NCBI GenBank assembly: GCA_963781265.1
Contig: CAWAFH010000012.1
Span: 248,001-312,000, forward strand
Direction of reading: 5' to 3'
DNA: 64,000 nucleotides
Source of the DNA: WHSW01 sp963781265
GTDB taxonomy: Bacteria > Actinomycetota > Thermoleophilia > Solirubrobacterales > 70-9
Part shown: positions 8,210-15,427 of the stretch, piece after piece
Layout of the letters: every line of letters starts with the position of its first letter
Numbering within the stretch: the stretch's first letter is position 1
The notes under the pieces: generated by a model
Database searches by the model: none
The model's input: the letters and a program-made list of their open reading frames with translations, nothing else
What the model was told of the DNA's origin: nothing
Position numbers and translations under genes: made by a program

Positions 8210-9312
8210 GCGTCGTCTTCGCTGAGAAGTTGGCCCGGATCCCGGGCTACGTCGCCGGGGCGCCCGCCGGCAAGGCGCCGGAGGCGATCGCCGAGGAGGG
8301 GATCGCCCAGCTCGCCTCGAACGAGTCGCCCTTCGGGCCGCACCCGGCGGTGACCGAGGCGATCGCGCGCGCCGCGGCGGCCACCAACCGCTACCCGGAC
8401 CCCTCGGCCGCGCTGCTGCGCCGCCGGATCGCCGACCGCCATGAGGTCGAGCCATCCGAGGTCGGGCTCGCCAACGGCTCGTGCGAGATCCTGCTCGCGG
8501 CGGCGCTGGCCCTCTGCGAGCCGGGCGCCGAGCTCGTCTACGCGTGGCCCTCGTTCTCGATCTACCCGTATCTGGCGCCGCTCTCCGGGGCCCGCGAGAT
8601 CCGCGTCCCGCTCGCCGCCGGCGACGCCCACGACCTCGAGGCGATGCTGACCGAGATCACCGTCGCGACCCAGCTCGTGGTCGTCTGCAATCCGAACAAT
8701 CCGACCTCCACCCACCTGCCGGCGGCGCGGATCGCCGAGTTCTGCGCCCGCGTCCCCGACCACGTCACCGTGATCGTCGACGAGGCCTACGCCGAGTTCC
8801 AGCTCGACGACGATCCCGACGCGACCGTCGACCTGCGGCGCGAGTTCCCGAACCTCGTCCTGCTGCGCACGTTCAGCAAGGTCTACGGGCTCGCCGGGCT
8901 CCGGGTCGGCTACGCGCTGTGCTCGCCGAAGTTCCGCGCCGCGATCGACGCCGTTCGCCAGCCGTTCAGCGTCAACGCGCTGGCCCAGGCCGCCGCCGCC
9001 GAGGCGATCCGCCACTCCGACGATGTCGCCGACCGGGTCGAGCGCAACCTGATCGAGCGGGTCACGGTCGAGGAGGGCGTCCGCGAGCTCGGCCTCCAGA
9101 CGCCGGACTCACAGGCGAACTTCTCCTGGGTCGACCTCGGCGACCACGACGAGGACGAGGTCGTCGCCGCGCTCGCCGAGCGCGGCATCCTGGTGCGACC
9201 CGGGACCCCGCTCGGCGGCCCCGGTCACATCCGGGTGAGCTACGGGACGTCGGACGAGAACGCCCGTTTCCTCGCCGCGCTCGGCGACGCGCTCCAGCCG
9301 CGTCGCGCCTAG
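8206..9312 (+). CDS. hisC: HisC-like aminotransferase (histidinol-phosphate or aromatic)
   Basis: This 368-residue PLP-dependent class I/II aminotransferase shows ASNESPFGPHPAV at the N-terminus, CNPNNPTSTH, VDEAYAEF and the PLP-lysine motif TFSKVYGLAGLRVGY. The sequence matches HisC. The context differs: the gene lies between chorismate mutase and DAHP synthase with no his genes nearby, so it may act as an aromatic aminotransferase making Phe or Tyr. HisC homologues with that role are known. TACACT at 8193-8198 ends seven bases before the ATG, besides the ATGA overlap with aroH. Confidence 0.9.
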   Translation: MSVVFAEKLARIPGYVAGAPAGKAPEAIAEEGIAQLASNESPFGPHPAVTEAIARAAAATNRYPDPSAALLRRRIADRHEVEPSEVGLANGSCEILLAAALALCEPGAELVYAWPSFSIYPYLAPLSGAREIRVPLAAGDAHDLEAMLTEITVATQLVVVCNPNNPTSTHLPAARIAEFCARVPDHVTVIVDEAYAEFQLDDDPDATVDLRREFPNLVLLRTFSKVYGLAGLRVGYALCSPKFRAAIDAVRQPFSVNALAQAAAAEAIRHSDDVADRVERNLIERVTVEEGVRELGLQTPDSQANFSWVDLGDHDEDEVVAALAERGILVRPGTPLGGPGHIRVSYGTSDENARFLAALGDALQPRRA

Positions 9313-9325
9313 CTCCCGTCGGAAC

Positions 9326-9354
9326 TTGCCCTTTTCGCCGCAAGCTGGTAGAAA
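9326..9354 (+). promoter_or_regulatory. Promoter of the aro leader
   Basis: A -35 element TTGCCC (9326-9331) and a -10 element TAGAAA (9349-9354) are separated by exactly 17 bp. The -10 ends nine bases before the leader-peptide ATG, so the leader peptide would sit at the very 5' end of the transcript. Confidence 0.55.
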
Positions 9355-9363
9355 ACGCGGCCA

Positions 9364-9453
9364 ATGAACCGCGCCGTCACCTCGACTCTCCGGATCGCCC
9401 CCACGGGGCCCGAGTCGTGCGCGTGGTTTGCGTATTACTGGCGATTTAGCTAG
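9364..9453 (+). CDS. Aromatic-rich leader peptide upstream of aroF
   Basis: This 29-codon frame lies in the 248-bp gap between hisC and aroF. Residues 21-28 read WFAYYWRF: two Trp, two Phe and two Tyr among eight residues, just before the stop. Such a density of the pathway's end products is the hallmark of a ribosome-mediated attenuation leader. The gene downstream is DAHP synthase, the committed step for all three aromatic amino acids. A GC-rich stem starts at the stop codon. An overlapping GTG frame gives no aromatic cluster and is rejected. Confidence 0.75.
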   Translation: MNRAVTSTLRIAPTGPESCAWFAYYWRFS

Positions 9454-9508
9454 GCGTCCGGCCCGGCCGAAAGGCCCGTGAGCAGAAGGAAACCCACCGC
9501 CGGACGCC
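9453..9508 (+). promoter_or_regulatory. Attenuator-like hairpin of the aroF leader
   Basis: GGCGTCCGG (9453-9461) pairs perfectly with CCGGACGCC (9500-9508). Inside, GGCC-GAAA-GGCC (9465-9476) forms a second stem with a GNRA loop. A possible competing pairing is ACTGGC (9437-9442, inside the aromatic codons) with GCCAGT (9528-9533). There is no T-run after the large stem, so it may be a U-less terminator or may control access to the aroF ribosome site (GGAG at 9548). Confidence 0.5.
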
Positions 9509-9560
9509 GTAGCAGCCACTAGGCCTTGCCAGTTCCACGCAGATATCGGAGACCAAGAAG

Positions 9561-10583
9561 ATGATGATCGTGATGAAAGAGGGGGCGACGGAGGAGCAGA
9601 TCTCCCACGTCGTCGAGCGAATCGAGGAGGTCGGCTGTTCGGCCCACCTCTCGAAGGGCGAGCTGCTGACCGTGATCGGGGCGATCGGCGATCGCGACCG
9701 GGTCGCGGCGCTCGGGCTCGAGGGCTACGACGGGGTCGACCACCTCGTCCCGATCCTGAAGCCGTACAAGCTCGCGTCGGCGCAGTTCAAGAAGGGCGAG
9801 CGGACGGTGATCGACGTCGACGGCGCCAAGGTCGGCGGCGAGCACTTCGGGCTGATCGCCGGCCCGTGCACGGTCGAGAGCCGCCAGCAGACCCTCGACG
9901 TCGCCAGGGTCGTCAGCGAGCACGGCGCCGGCATGCTGCGCGGCGGCGCGTACAAGCCGCGCACCTCGCCGTACAGCTTCCAGGGCCTCGGGGTCGAGGG
10001 CCTGCGGCTGCTGCAGGAGGCCAAGGACCAGACCGGGCTGCCGATCGTCACCGAGCTGATGGATGTCCGCGACGTGGCCGACGTGGTCGAGGTCGCCGAC
10101 GTGATCCAGATCGGCGCGCGCAACATGCAGAACTACACGCTGCTGACCGAGGTCGGGCGCAGCGGCAAGGCGGTCCTGCTCAAGCGCGGCCTGTCGTCGA
10201 CGCTCGACGACCTGCTGATGGCGTCCGAGTACGTGCTCAAGGAGGGCAACCCGAACGTGATGCTGTGCGAACGAGGCATCCGCACGTTCGAGACTGCCTA
10301 CCGGTTCACGCTCGACCTGCTGGCGATCCCCGCGCTTCGCGAGCTCACCCACCTGCCGATCGTCGTCGACCCGAGCCACGCCCCGGGCCGTCGCGACTGG
10401 GTGCCGGCGATGTCGATGGCCGCGGCGGCCGCCGGCGCCGACGGGGTCATCGTCGAGGTCCACAACGATCCCGAGCACGCGATCTGCGACGGACCGCAGT
10501 CGCTGAGCACGGCGGACTTCCCGGACTACGCCGAGCAGCTCCGGCGGGTCGCCGAGGTCTCGGGCAAGCTCGTCGGCGTCTGA
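9561..10583 (+). CDS. aroF: 3-deoxy-7-phosphoheptulonate synthase (DAHP synthase, type I-beta)
   Basis: This 340-residue enzyme condenses phosphoenolpyruvate and erythrose 4-phosphate, the first step of the shikimate pathway. Residues 1-70 form the ferredoxin-like regulatory domain known from Thermotoga DAHPS, implicated there in aromatic feedback. The barrel contains GPCTVES, GGAYKPRTSPYSFQG, KRGLSSTLDDLLM and DPSHAPGRRDW. GGAG at 9548-9551 is a well-placed Shine-Dalgarno for the ATG at 9561, so unlike many neighbours this gene has a real 5' leader. That leader encodes the aromatic-rich peptide. tyrA and aroA follow in the same direction. Confidence 0.96.
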   Translation: MMIVMKEGATEEQISHVVERIEEVGCSAHLSKGELLTVIGAIGDRDRVAALGLEGYDGVDHLVPILKPYKLASAQFKKGERTVIDVDGAKVGGEHFGLIAGPCTVESRQQTLDVARVVSEHGAGMLRGGAYKPRTSPYSFQGLGVEGLRLLQEAKDQTGLPIVTELMDVRDVADVVEVADVIQIGARNMQNYTLLTEVGRSGKAVLLKRGLSSTLDDLLMASEYVLKEGNPNVMLCERGIRTFETAYRFTLDLLAIPALRELTHLPIVVDPSHAPGRRDWVPAMSMAAAAAGADGVIVEVHNDPEHAICDGPQSLSTADFPDYAEQLRRVAEVSGKLVGV

Positions 10584-10616
10584 GCTGGGCGGCGGCCGGC
10601 GGTCGACCGTGAGCGG

Positions 10617-11711
10617 ATGAAGATCGCAATCCTCGGCGTCGGGCTGATCGGTGGCTCGATCGGGCTCGCCGCGCGCCGGCGGCTCGAGGCCGAGGTCGCA
10701 GGCTTCGACCCCGCCAACGCCGGGCGGGCGCTCGAGCTCGGGGCCCTCGACCGCACCGCCGAGAGCGTTGCGGACGCGGTCGCCGATGCCGACGTCGTCT
10801 TCTGCGCCGCCCCCGTGGGCGCGCTGCCAGGGCTGGTCTCCGAGGCCCTGGCGGCGAGCCGCGAGGCGGCCGTGGTCACCGACGTCGGCTCGACCAAGCG
10901 CGAGCTGATCGAGGGGGTCGCGGCCGCGGGCGACGACTCCCGCTTCATCGGCGGGCATCCGCTCGCGGGAGCCGAGACGGCCGGGGTCGAGAACGCCCGC
11001 GCCGAGCTGATCGAGGGCGCGCGCTGGTACCTGACCCCGACCCCGCGTTCGAGCGGCGTCCACTACGACCTGCTGCAGAGCACGGTCGCCGACCTCGGGG
11101 CGCGACCGCAGGCGATCGACCCGGAAACGCACGACCGGGTGATGGCAACGGTCAGCCACGTCCCGCACGTGCTCGCCAACGCGCTCGTCAGCGAGGCGGC
11201 CCGCGCCCTCTCCGAGGAGTCCGAGCGCCTCCCGGAGGTGGGCACGAGCTTTCGCGACACGACCCGCGTGGCCGGCGCGAACCCGGCGATCTGGGGCGAC
11301 ATCTTCGCCACCAACAGCGAGGCGGTCGCGGTCGGGCTGGACGCGATCGGGGAGCGGCTGCGCGAGGCCGCCGAGCTGATTCGCTCCGGTGACGCCGAGG
11401 CGGTCGGGAAGTGGCACAGCGCCGCCGGCGAGGACCGCCGGCGGCTGCTCGAGTCGGACCTCGCCGGCGGCGACGTGCGCGAGCTGCGGATCGGGGTCGA
11501 GAACCGGCCCGGGGCCGTGGCCGAGGTCGCGCTGGCGCTCGGTCACGCGCAGGTCAACATCGAGGACATGGCCCTCTACCCGGCCCCGGACATGCGCACC
11601 GGCGCGATCTCGGTCTGGGTGGCCGGCGCCGAGGAGGCCGCGCGCGCCGAGGAGATCGTCCGCGGCCTCGACCACGTCGTCTCGGTGGTCGCCGCCGGCT
11701 CGGGCGGATGA
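10617..11711 (+). CDS. tyrA: Prephenate dehydrogenase with C-terminal ACT domain
   Basis: This 364-residue NAD(P)-dependent enzyme makes 4-hydroxyphenylpyruvate from prephenate for tyrosine. It opens with the Rossmann motif ILGVGLIGGSIGLAARR and has IGGHPLAGAETAG and VSHVPHVLANAL in the catalytic part. The final 75 residues (ELRIGVENRPGAVAEVALAL...) form an ACT domain, a likely site of tyrosine feedback. It lies 33 bp after aroF and overlaps aroA by ATGA, so it belongs to the aro transcription unit under the leader peptide. Confidence 0.94.
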   Translation: MKIAILGVGLIGGSIGLAARRRLEAEVAGFDPANAGRALELGALDRTAESVADAVADADVVFCAAPVGALPGLVSEALAASREAAVVTDVGSTKRELIEGVAAAGDDSRFIGGHPLAGAETAGVENARAELIEGARWYLTPTPRSSGVHYDLLQSTVADLGARPQAIDPETHDRVMATVSHVPHVLANALVSEAARALSEESERLPEVGTSFRDTTRVAGANPAIWGDIFATNSEAVAVGLDAIGERLREAAELIRSGDAEAVGKWHSAAGEDRRRLLESDLAGGDVRELRIGVENRPGAVAEVALALGHAQVNIEDMALYPAPDMRTGAISVWVAGAEEAARAEEIVRGLDHVVSVVAAGSGG

Positions 11712-13033
11712 CCCGCTTCGACCCCGGAGGGCCGCTGCGCGGGACGCTCGCCCCGCCGCCGGACAAGTCGATCTCGCACCGGGCCGCGATCCTCGCCGGC
11801 TTCGCCGAGGGCGAGACCCGGATCGAGAACTTCCTGCTGTCGGCCGACACGGCCGCGAGCGCGAACGCCGTCCTCCAGCTCGGGGCCGAGGTCGAGGAGC
11901 TCGAGCGCCGCGACGGCGCCGCGACGATGTCGATCACCGGGGTGGGCCTCGGCGGCGCCGCGCCGGCCGAGATCAACGTCCACAACGCCGGCACGCTGCT
12001 GCGCCTGCTGCCCGGGCTGCTCGCCGGCCAGCCGGCGGGCGAATGGACCCTCGACGGCGACGACTCGATCCGCAGGCGCCCGGTGGAGCGCGTCGCGGAG
12101 CCGCTGCGGCAGATGGGCGCCACGGTCGAGTCGCGCGACGGGCTGCCGCCGCTCACCGTGCGCGCCGCGCCGCTGCGCGGAATCGAGTACCGCCTCCCGG
12201 TTGCCTCGGCGCAGGTGAAGTCGTGCGTCCTGTTGGCCGGGCTCAACGCCGACGGGGCGACCAGCGTGATCGAGCAGCGCCCGACCCGCGACCACACCGA
12301 GCGGATGCTCCGCGCTGCCGGCGCCACGGTGCGGACCGAGAACGCGGGCACCCCGGTGACGATCCACGGCGAGCTGCCGGCGACCCGGGTCACGGTCGAG
12401 CCCGCCGAGCGGCTGGAGCTCGGCTCGATCAGCGTCCCCGGCGACTTCTCCTCGGCGGCGTTCTTCATCGTCGCGGCGCTGCTCGCCCGCGGCAGCGAGG
12501 TGCGGCTCGAGGGGGTCGGAATCAACCCCGGCCGGATCGGCCTGCTCGGGATCCTGACCCGCATGGGGGCGGCAGTCGAGGTGATCGAGTCGCACGGCGG
12601 CGACGAGCCGACGGCGACGGTCGTCGCTCGCTCGGGGCCGTTGCAGGGGACCAGGGTCGGCGGCGGGGAGGTGCCGCTGGCGATCGACGAGCTGCCGCTG
12701 GTCGCGCTCGCGGCCTGCTTCGCGGACGGCGCGACGGTGGTCTCCGGGGCCGAGGAGCTGCGCCACAAGGAGTCGGACCGCATCGCGACGGTGGTCCAGG
12801 GTCTGAGCGGGCTCGGGGCCGCGATCGAGGCGACCGAGGACGGCTTCGCGGTCGAGGGCGGCGGGGGGCTGCGCGGTGGCGTGCTCGATGCCGCCGGCGA
12901 TCATCGCCTCGCGATGCTCGGCGCGCTCGCCGGAGTCGCCTCGACCGAGGGCGTCGAGGTCCGCGGGATGGAGGCGGCGGCGGTCAGCTACCCGGGCTTC
13001 GAGGCCGATCTCGCCGCGCTGAGCGGCGGCTGA
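11708..13033 (+). CDS. aroA: 3-phosphoshikimate 1-carboxyvinyltransferase (EPSP synthase)
   Basis: This 441-residue EPSP synthase joins shikimate 3-phosphate and phosphoenolpyruvate. The N-terminal PPDKSISHRAAILAGFAEGET carries the substrate-binding Lys/Ser/Arg set. NAGTLLRLLPGLLAG is the motif around the glyphosate-contact region, and the C-terminal half has ELRHKESDRI and GDHRLAM. The start ATG is in the ATGA overlap with tyrA. The upstream frame is open into tyrA but does not match the family. A convergent cupin gene ends 4 bp downstream. Confidence 0.96.
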   Translation: MTRFDPGGPLRGTLAPPPDKSISHRAAILAGFAEGETRIENFLLSADTAASANAVLQLGAEVEELERRDGAATMSITGVGLGGAAPAEINVHNAGTLLRLLPGLLAGQPAGEWTLDGDDSIRRRPVERVAEPLRQMGATVESRDGLPPLTVRAAPLRGIEYRLPVASAQVKSCVLLAGLNADGATSVIEQRPTRDHTERMLRAAGATVRTENAGTPVTIHGELPATRVTVEPAERLELGSISVPGDFSSAAFFIVAALLARGSEVRLEGVGINPGRIGLLGILTRMGAAVEVIESHGGDEPTATVVARSGPLQGTRVGGGEVPLAIDELPLVALAACFADGATVVSGAEELRHKESDRIATVVQGLSGLGAAIEATEDGFAVEGGGGLRGGVLDAAGDHRLAMLGALAGVASTEGVEVRGMEAAAVSYPGFEADLAALSGG

Positions 13034-13036
13034 GCC

Positions 13037-13366
13037 TCAGCTCGGCTGCGACGGATGTCCCTCGCCGGGCCACGGCGAGAGCACCAACAGCAGCCGCGCG
13101 TCCTCGGTCGCCGAGACCTCGTGGCGCTCGTTGGGATCGAAGACGGCCAGGAGGCCGGGGCCTCCCGCGACCCGATCGCCACGCGGATCGGAGACCTCGA
13201 TCGCCCCGCTGATCACCAGCAGCCAGGCGCGCTCGTGCACCTGGTGTTCGGAGAGGCGCTCGCCCGCGCCCAGCACCAGCACGATCGCCCGGCCCTCGTC
13301 GCGGGAGGTGAGTACCTGGGGCTGCTGAGGTTCGACCTGTAGCTCCGGGAGCTTCCAAATGTCCAT
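13037..13366 (-). CDS. Cupin-domain protein
   Basis: This 109-residue single-domain cupin has EHQVHERAWLLVISGAIEV (cupin motif 1, with E/H residues) and GLLAVFDPNERHEV (motif 2, with the second histidine). The function and any metal cannot be named. The ATG at 13366 is supported by TAGGCT on the same strand, eight bases upstream. That -10 overlaps the -10 of the divergent cmk gene. It is convergent with aroA. Confidence 0.75.
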   Translation of the reverse strand: MDIWKLPELQVEPQQPQVLTSRDEGRAIVLVLGAGERLSEHQVHERAWLLVISGAIEVSDPRGDRVAGGPGLLAVFDPNERHEVSATEDARLLLVLSPWPGEGHPSQPS

Positions 13367-13374
13367 CGGCTCCC

Positions 13375-13384
13375 AGCCTATCCT
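13375..13384. promoter_or_regulatory. Overlapping divergent -10 boxes (cupin / cmk)
   Basis: AGCCTATCCT contains TAGGCT on the minus strand (8 bases before the cupin ATG) and TATCCT on the plus strand (9 bases before the cmk ATG). The two boxes share two bases, so the polymerases should exclude each other. Confidence 0.6.
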
Positions 13385-13393
13385 CACGCGGCC

Positions 13394-14038
13394 ATGGTGA
13401 TCGCGATCGACGGGCCCGCAGGGGCCGGCAAGTCCACCGTAGCCCGGGGAGTCGCCGGGGCGCTCGACCTCGTCTACCTCGACTCCGGGGCGATGTATCG
13501 CAGCGTCGCGCTCGCGGCGCTGCGCGAGGGGCTCGACCCGACCGACCCCGAAGCGATCACGGAGCTCGCCAACCGGCTCGAGATCCGCCTGGTCGGCTCC
13601 GGCGTGCTGCTCGGCGGCGACGACGTCAGCGCCGCGATCCGGACCCCGGAGGTGACCGAGGCCGCCTCGATCGTCTCCGCGCACCCCGGGGTGCGAGCCG
13701 CGATGGTCGCGGGCCAGCGGGCGATGATCGAGGCCGACGACTACGTCGCCGAGGGCCGGGACATCGGCACCGTCGTCAGCCCCGACTCGCCGCTCAAGGT
13801 CTTTCTGGTCGCCAGCGACGAGGAGCGCGCCCGGCGCCGCGCCGTGCAGACGGGCGAGCCGTTCGAGCAGGTGCTCGCGGCGCAGACCGAGCGCGATCGC
13901 CGCGACCGCGAGCGCGAGCACGGGGCCCTGCGCGCGGCCGAGGACGCGGTTGCGCTCGACACGACCGGGCTCGCTGTCGACGAGGTCGTCGGGCGGATCG
14001 TGGACCTCGCCCACGAGCGCGGGCTGGGCCGCCGATGA
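13394..14038 (+). CDS. cmk: Cytidylate kinase
   Basis: This 214-residue kinase phosphorylates CMP and dCMP. It opens with VIAIDGPAGAGKSTVARGVAG (P-loop) followed by YLDSGAMYRSVAL. EGRDIGTVVSPDSPLKVFLVAS holds the conserved GRDIGT segment and ERARRRAVQ the lid arginines. TATCCT ends nine bases before the ATG. It overlaps der by ATGA, the conserved cmk-der pairing. Confidence 0.96.
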   Translation: MVIAIDGPAGAGKSTVARGVAGALDLVYLDSGAMYRSVALAALREGLDPTDPEAITELANRLEIRLVGSGVLLGGDDVSAAIRTPEVTEAASIVSAHPGVRAAMVAGQRAMIEADDYVAEGRDIGTVVSPDSPLKVFLVASDEERARRRAVQTGEPFEQVLAAQTERDRRDREREHGALRAAEDAVALDTTGLAVDEVVGRIVDLAHERGLGRR

Positions 14039-15417
14039 GCCCGCGGCTGCCCCGGATCGCCGTGGTCGGGTTCCCCAACGTCGGCAAGTCGACCCTGATC
14101 AACCGCCTGGTCGGCGGGCGCGAGGCGGTCGTCCACGCCGAGGCGGGAGTGACCCGCGACCGCAAGGCCTTCGAGTGCGAGTGGAACGGGGTCCGGTTCG
14201 AGCTCATCGACACCGGCGGCGTCGACCTCGAGGCGAGCGACTCGCTCTCGCGCGCCGTCCAGGCGCAGGCGCGCGCGGCGATCGCCGACGCCGACGCGGT
14301 CGCGATCGTGCTCGACGCGCGCGCCGGGCTGCGCCAGGGCGACGCCGAGGTCGCCGAGATCCTGCGCCGGGCGACCCTGCCGGTGGTGGTCGTCGCGAAC
14401 AAGGTCGACTCGGACCGCGACGAGCCGTCGGTCGCCGACCTCTACGCGCTCGGGCTCGGCGAGCCGCTGCCGGTCTCCGCCGCCCAGGGACGCGGCACCG
14501 GCGACCTGCTCGACCGCCTCGCCGAGCTCGCGCGCGAGGCCGCGGTCGAGCTGCCCGGCGACGGCGACGACCGCGTCTCGGTGGCGATCATCGGGCGCCC
14601 GAACGTCGGCAAGTCCTCGCTCGTCAACGCGGTGCTCGGGTCCGAGCGGGTGATCGTCTCCGAGATCGCGGGGACGACCCGCGACGCGATCGACACCCCG
14701 GTGACGATCGGCGGGCGCGACGTGCTCCTGATCGACACCGCGGGCATCCGCCGGCGCACGAAGATCGCGGGCACGGTCGCCTACTACGCGCAGCTGCGCT
14801 CCGAGCGCGCCGCGGAGCGCGCTGACGTGGCGGTGCTCGTCTGCGACGCGAGCGAGGGGGTGACCGCCGAGGATCTGCGGATCGGCGAGCTGGCGATGAA
14901 GACCGGCTGCGCCACCCTGGTCGCCCTCAACAAATGGGACCTCTCGGGCCGGGCGGCGCCCGGACGCGAGGCGGAGGAGGCGGACCGTTTCGACCTGGAG
15001 GACGCGAAGGCGAGGCTCGCGAAGCGAATCCGCCAGCGTCCGCCCGTGATCGCGACCTCGGCGACCGGCGGGCGCGGCGTGGCGAAGGTCCTCGAGCGCG
15101 CGATCGAGCTCGCCGACCGGCGCGCGGAGCGGATCGCGACGCCGGAGCTCAACCGGTTCGTGAGCGAGGTCGTCGCCACCCGGCCGCCGCCGCAGAAGCG
15201 CGGCAAGCGACTGCGGCTGTACTACACGGCACAGATCGGCACCCGGCCGCCGCGCTTCGCGATCCAGGTCAACGACCGCCAGCTGATCACCCGCGACTGG
15301 GCCTACTTCCTCGAGAACCGGATGCGAGAGCACTACGAGCTCGAGGGCGTTCCGCTGGTGGTCGATTTCGTCCCGAAGCGGCGCCGAGCGCGACGCGGCG
15401 ACGGCGCCGCGGTGTAA
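14035..15417 (+). CDS. der: Ribosome biogenesis GTPase Der (EngA)
   Basis: This 460-residue protein has two tandem GTPase domains and a C-terminal KH-like domain, acting in 50S subunit assembly. Domain 1 has GFPNVGKST near residue 12, DTGG and NKVDSD. Domain 2 has GRPNVGKSS near residue 187, DTAGIRRR and NKWD. The C-terminal KH-like region ends in an Arg/Lys-rich tail. The start is fixed by the ATGA overlap with cmk. The length is in the usual range. Confidence 0.97.
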   Translation: MSPRLPRIAVVGFPNVGKSTLINRLVGGREAVVHAEAGVTRDRKAFECEWNGVRFELIDTGGVDLEASDSLSRAVQAQARAAIADADAVAIVLDARAGLRQGDAEVAEILRRATLPVVVVANKVDSDRDEPSVADLYALGLGEPLPVSAAQGRGTGDLLDRLAELAREAAVELPGDGDDRVSVAIIGRPNVGKSSLVNAVLGSERVIVSEIAGTTRDAIDTPVTIGGRDVLLIDTAGIRRRTKIAGTVAYYAQLRSERAAERADVAVLVCDASEGVTAEDLRIGELAMKTGCATLVALNKWDLSGRAAPGREAEEADRFDLEDAKARLAKRIRQRPPVIATSATGGRGVAKVLERAIELADRRAERIATPELNRFVSEVVATRPPPQKRGKRLRLYYTAQIGTRPPRFAIQVNDRQLITRDWAYFLENRMREHYELEGVPLVVDFVPKRRRARRGDGAAV

Positions 15418-15427
15418 AACGCGGTCG

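Noticed and set aside
9417..9449. Alternative leader frame from GTG 9417
   Set aside because: It gives a short hydrophobic peptide with no aromatic residues. The ATG 9364 frame has the promoter spacing and the aromatic cluster.
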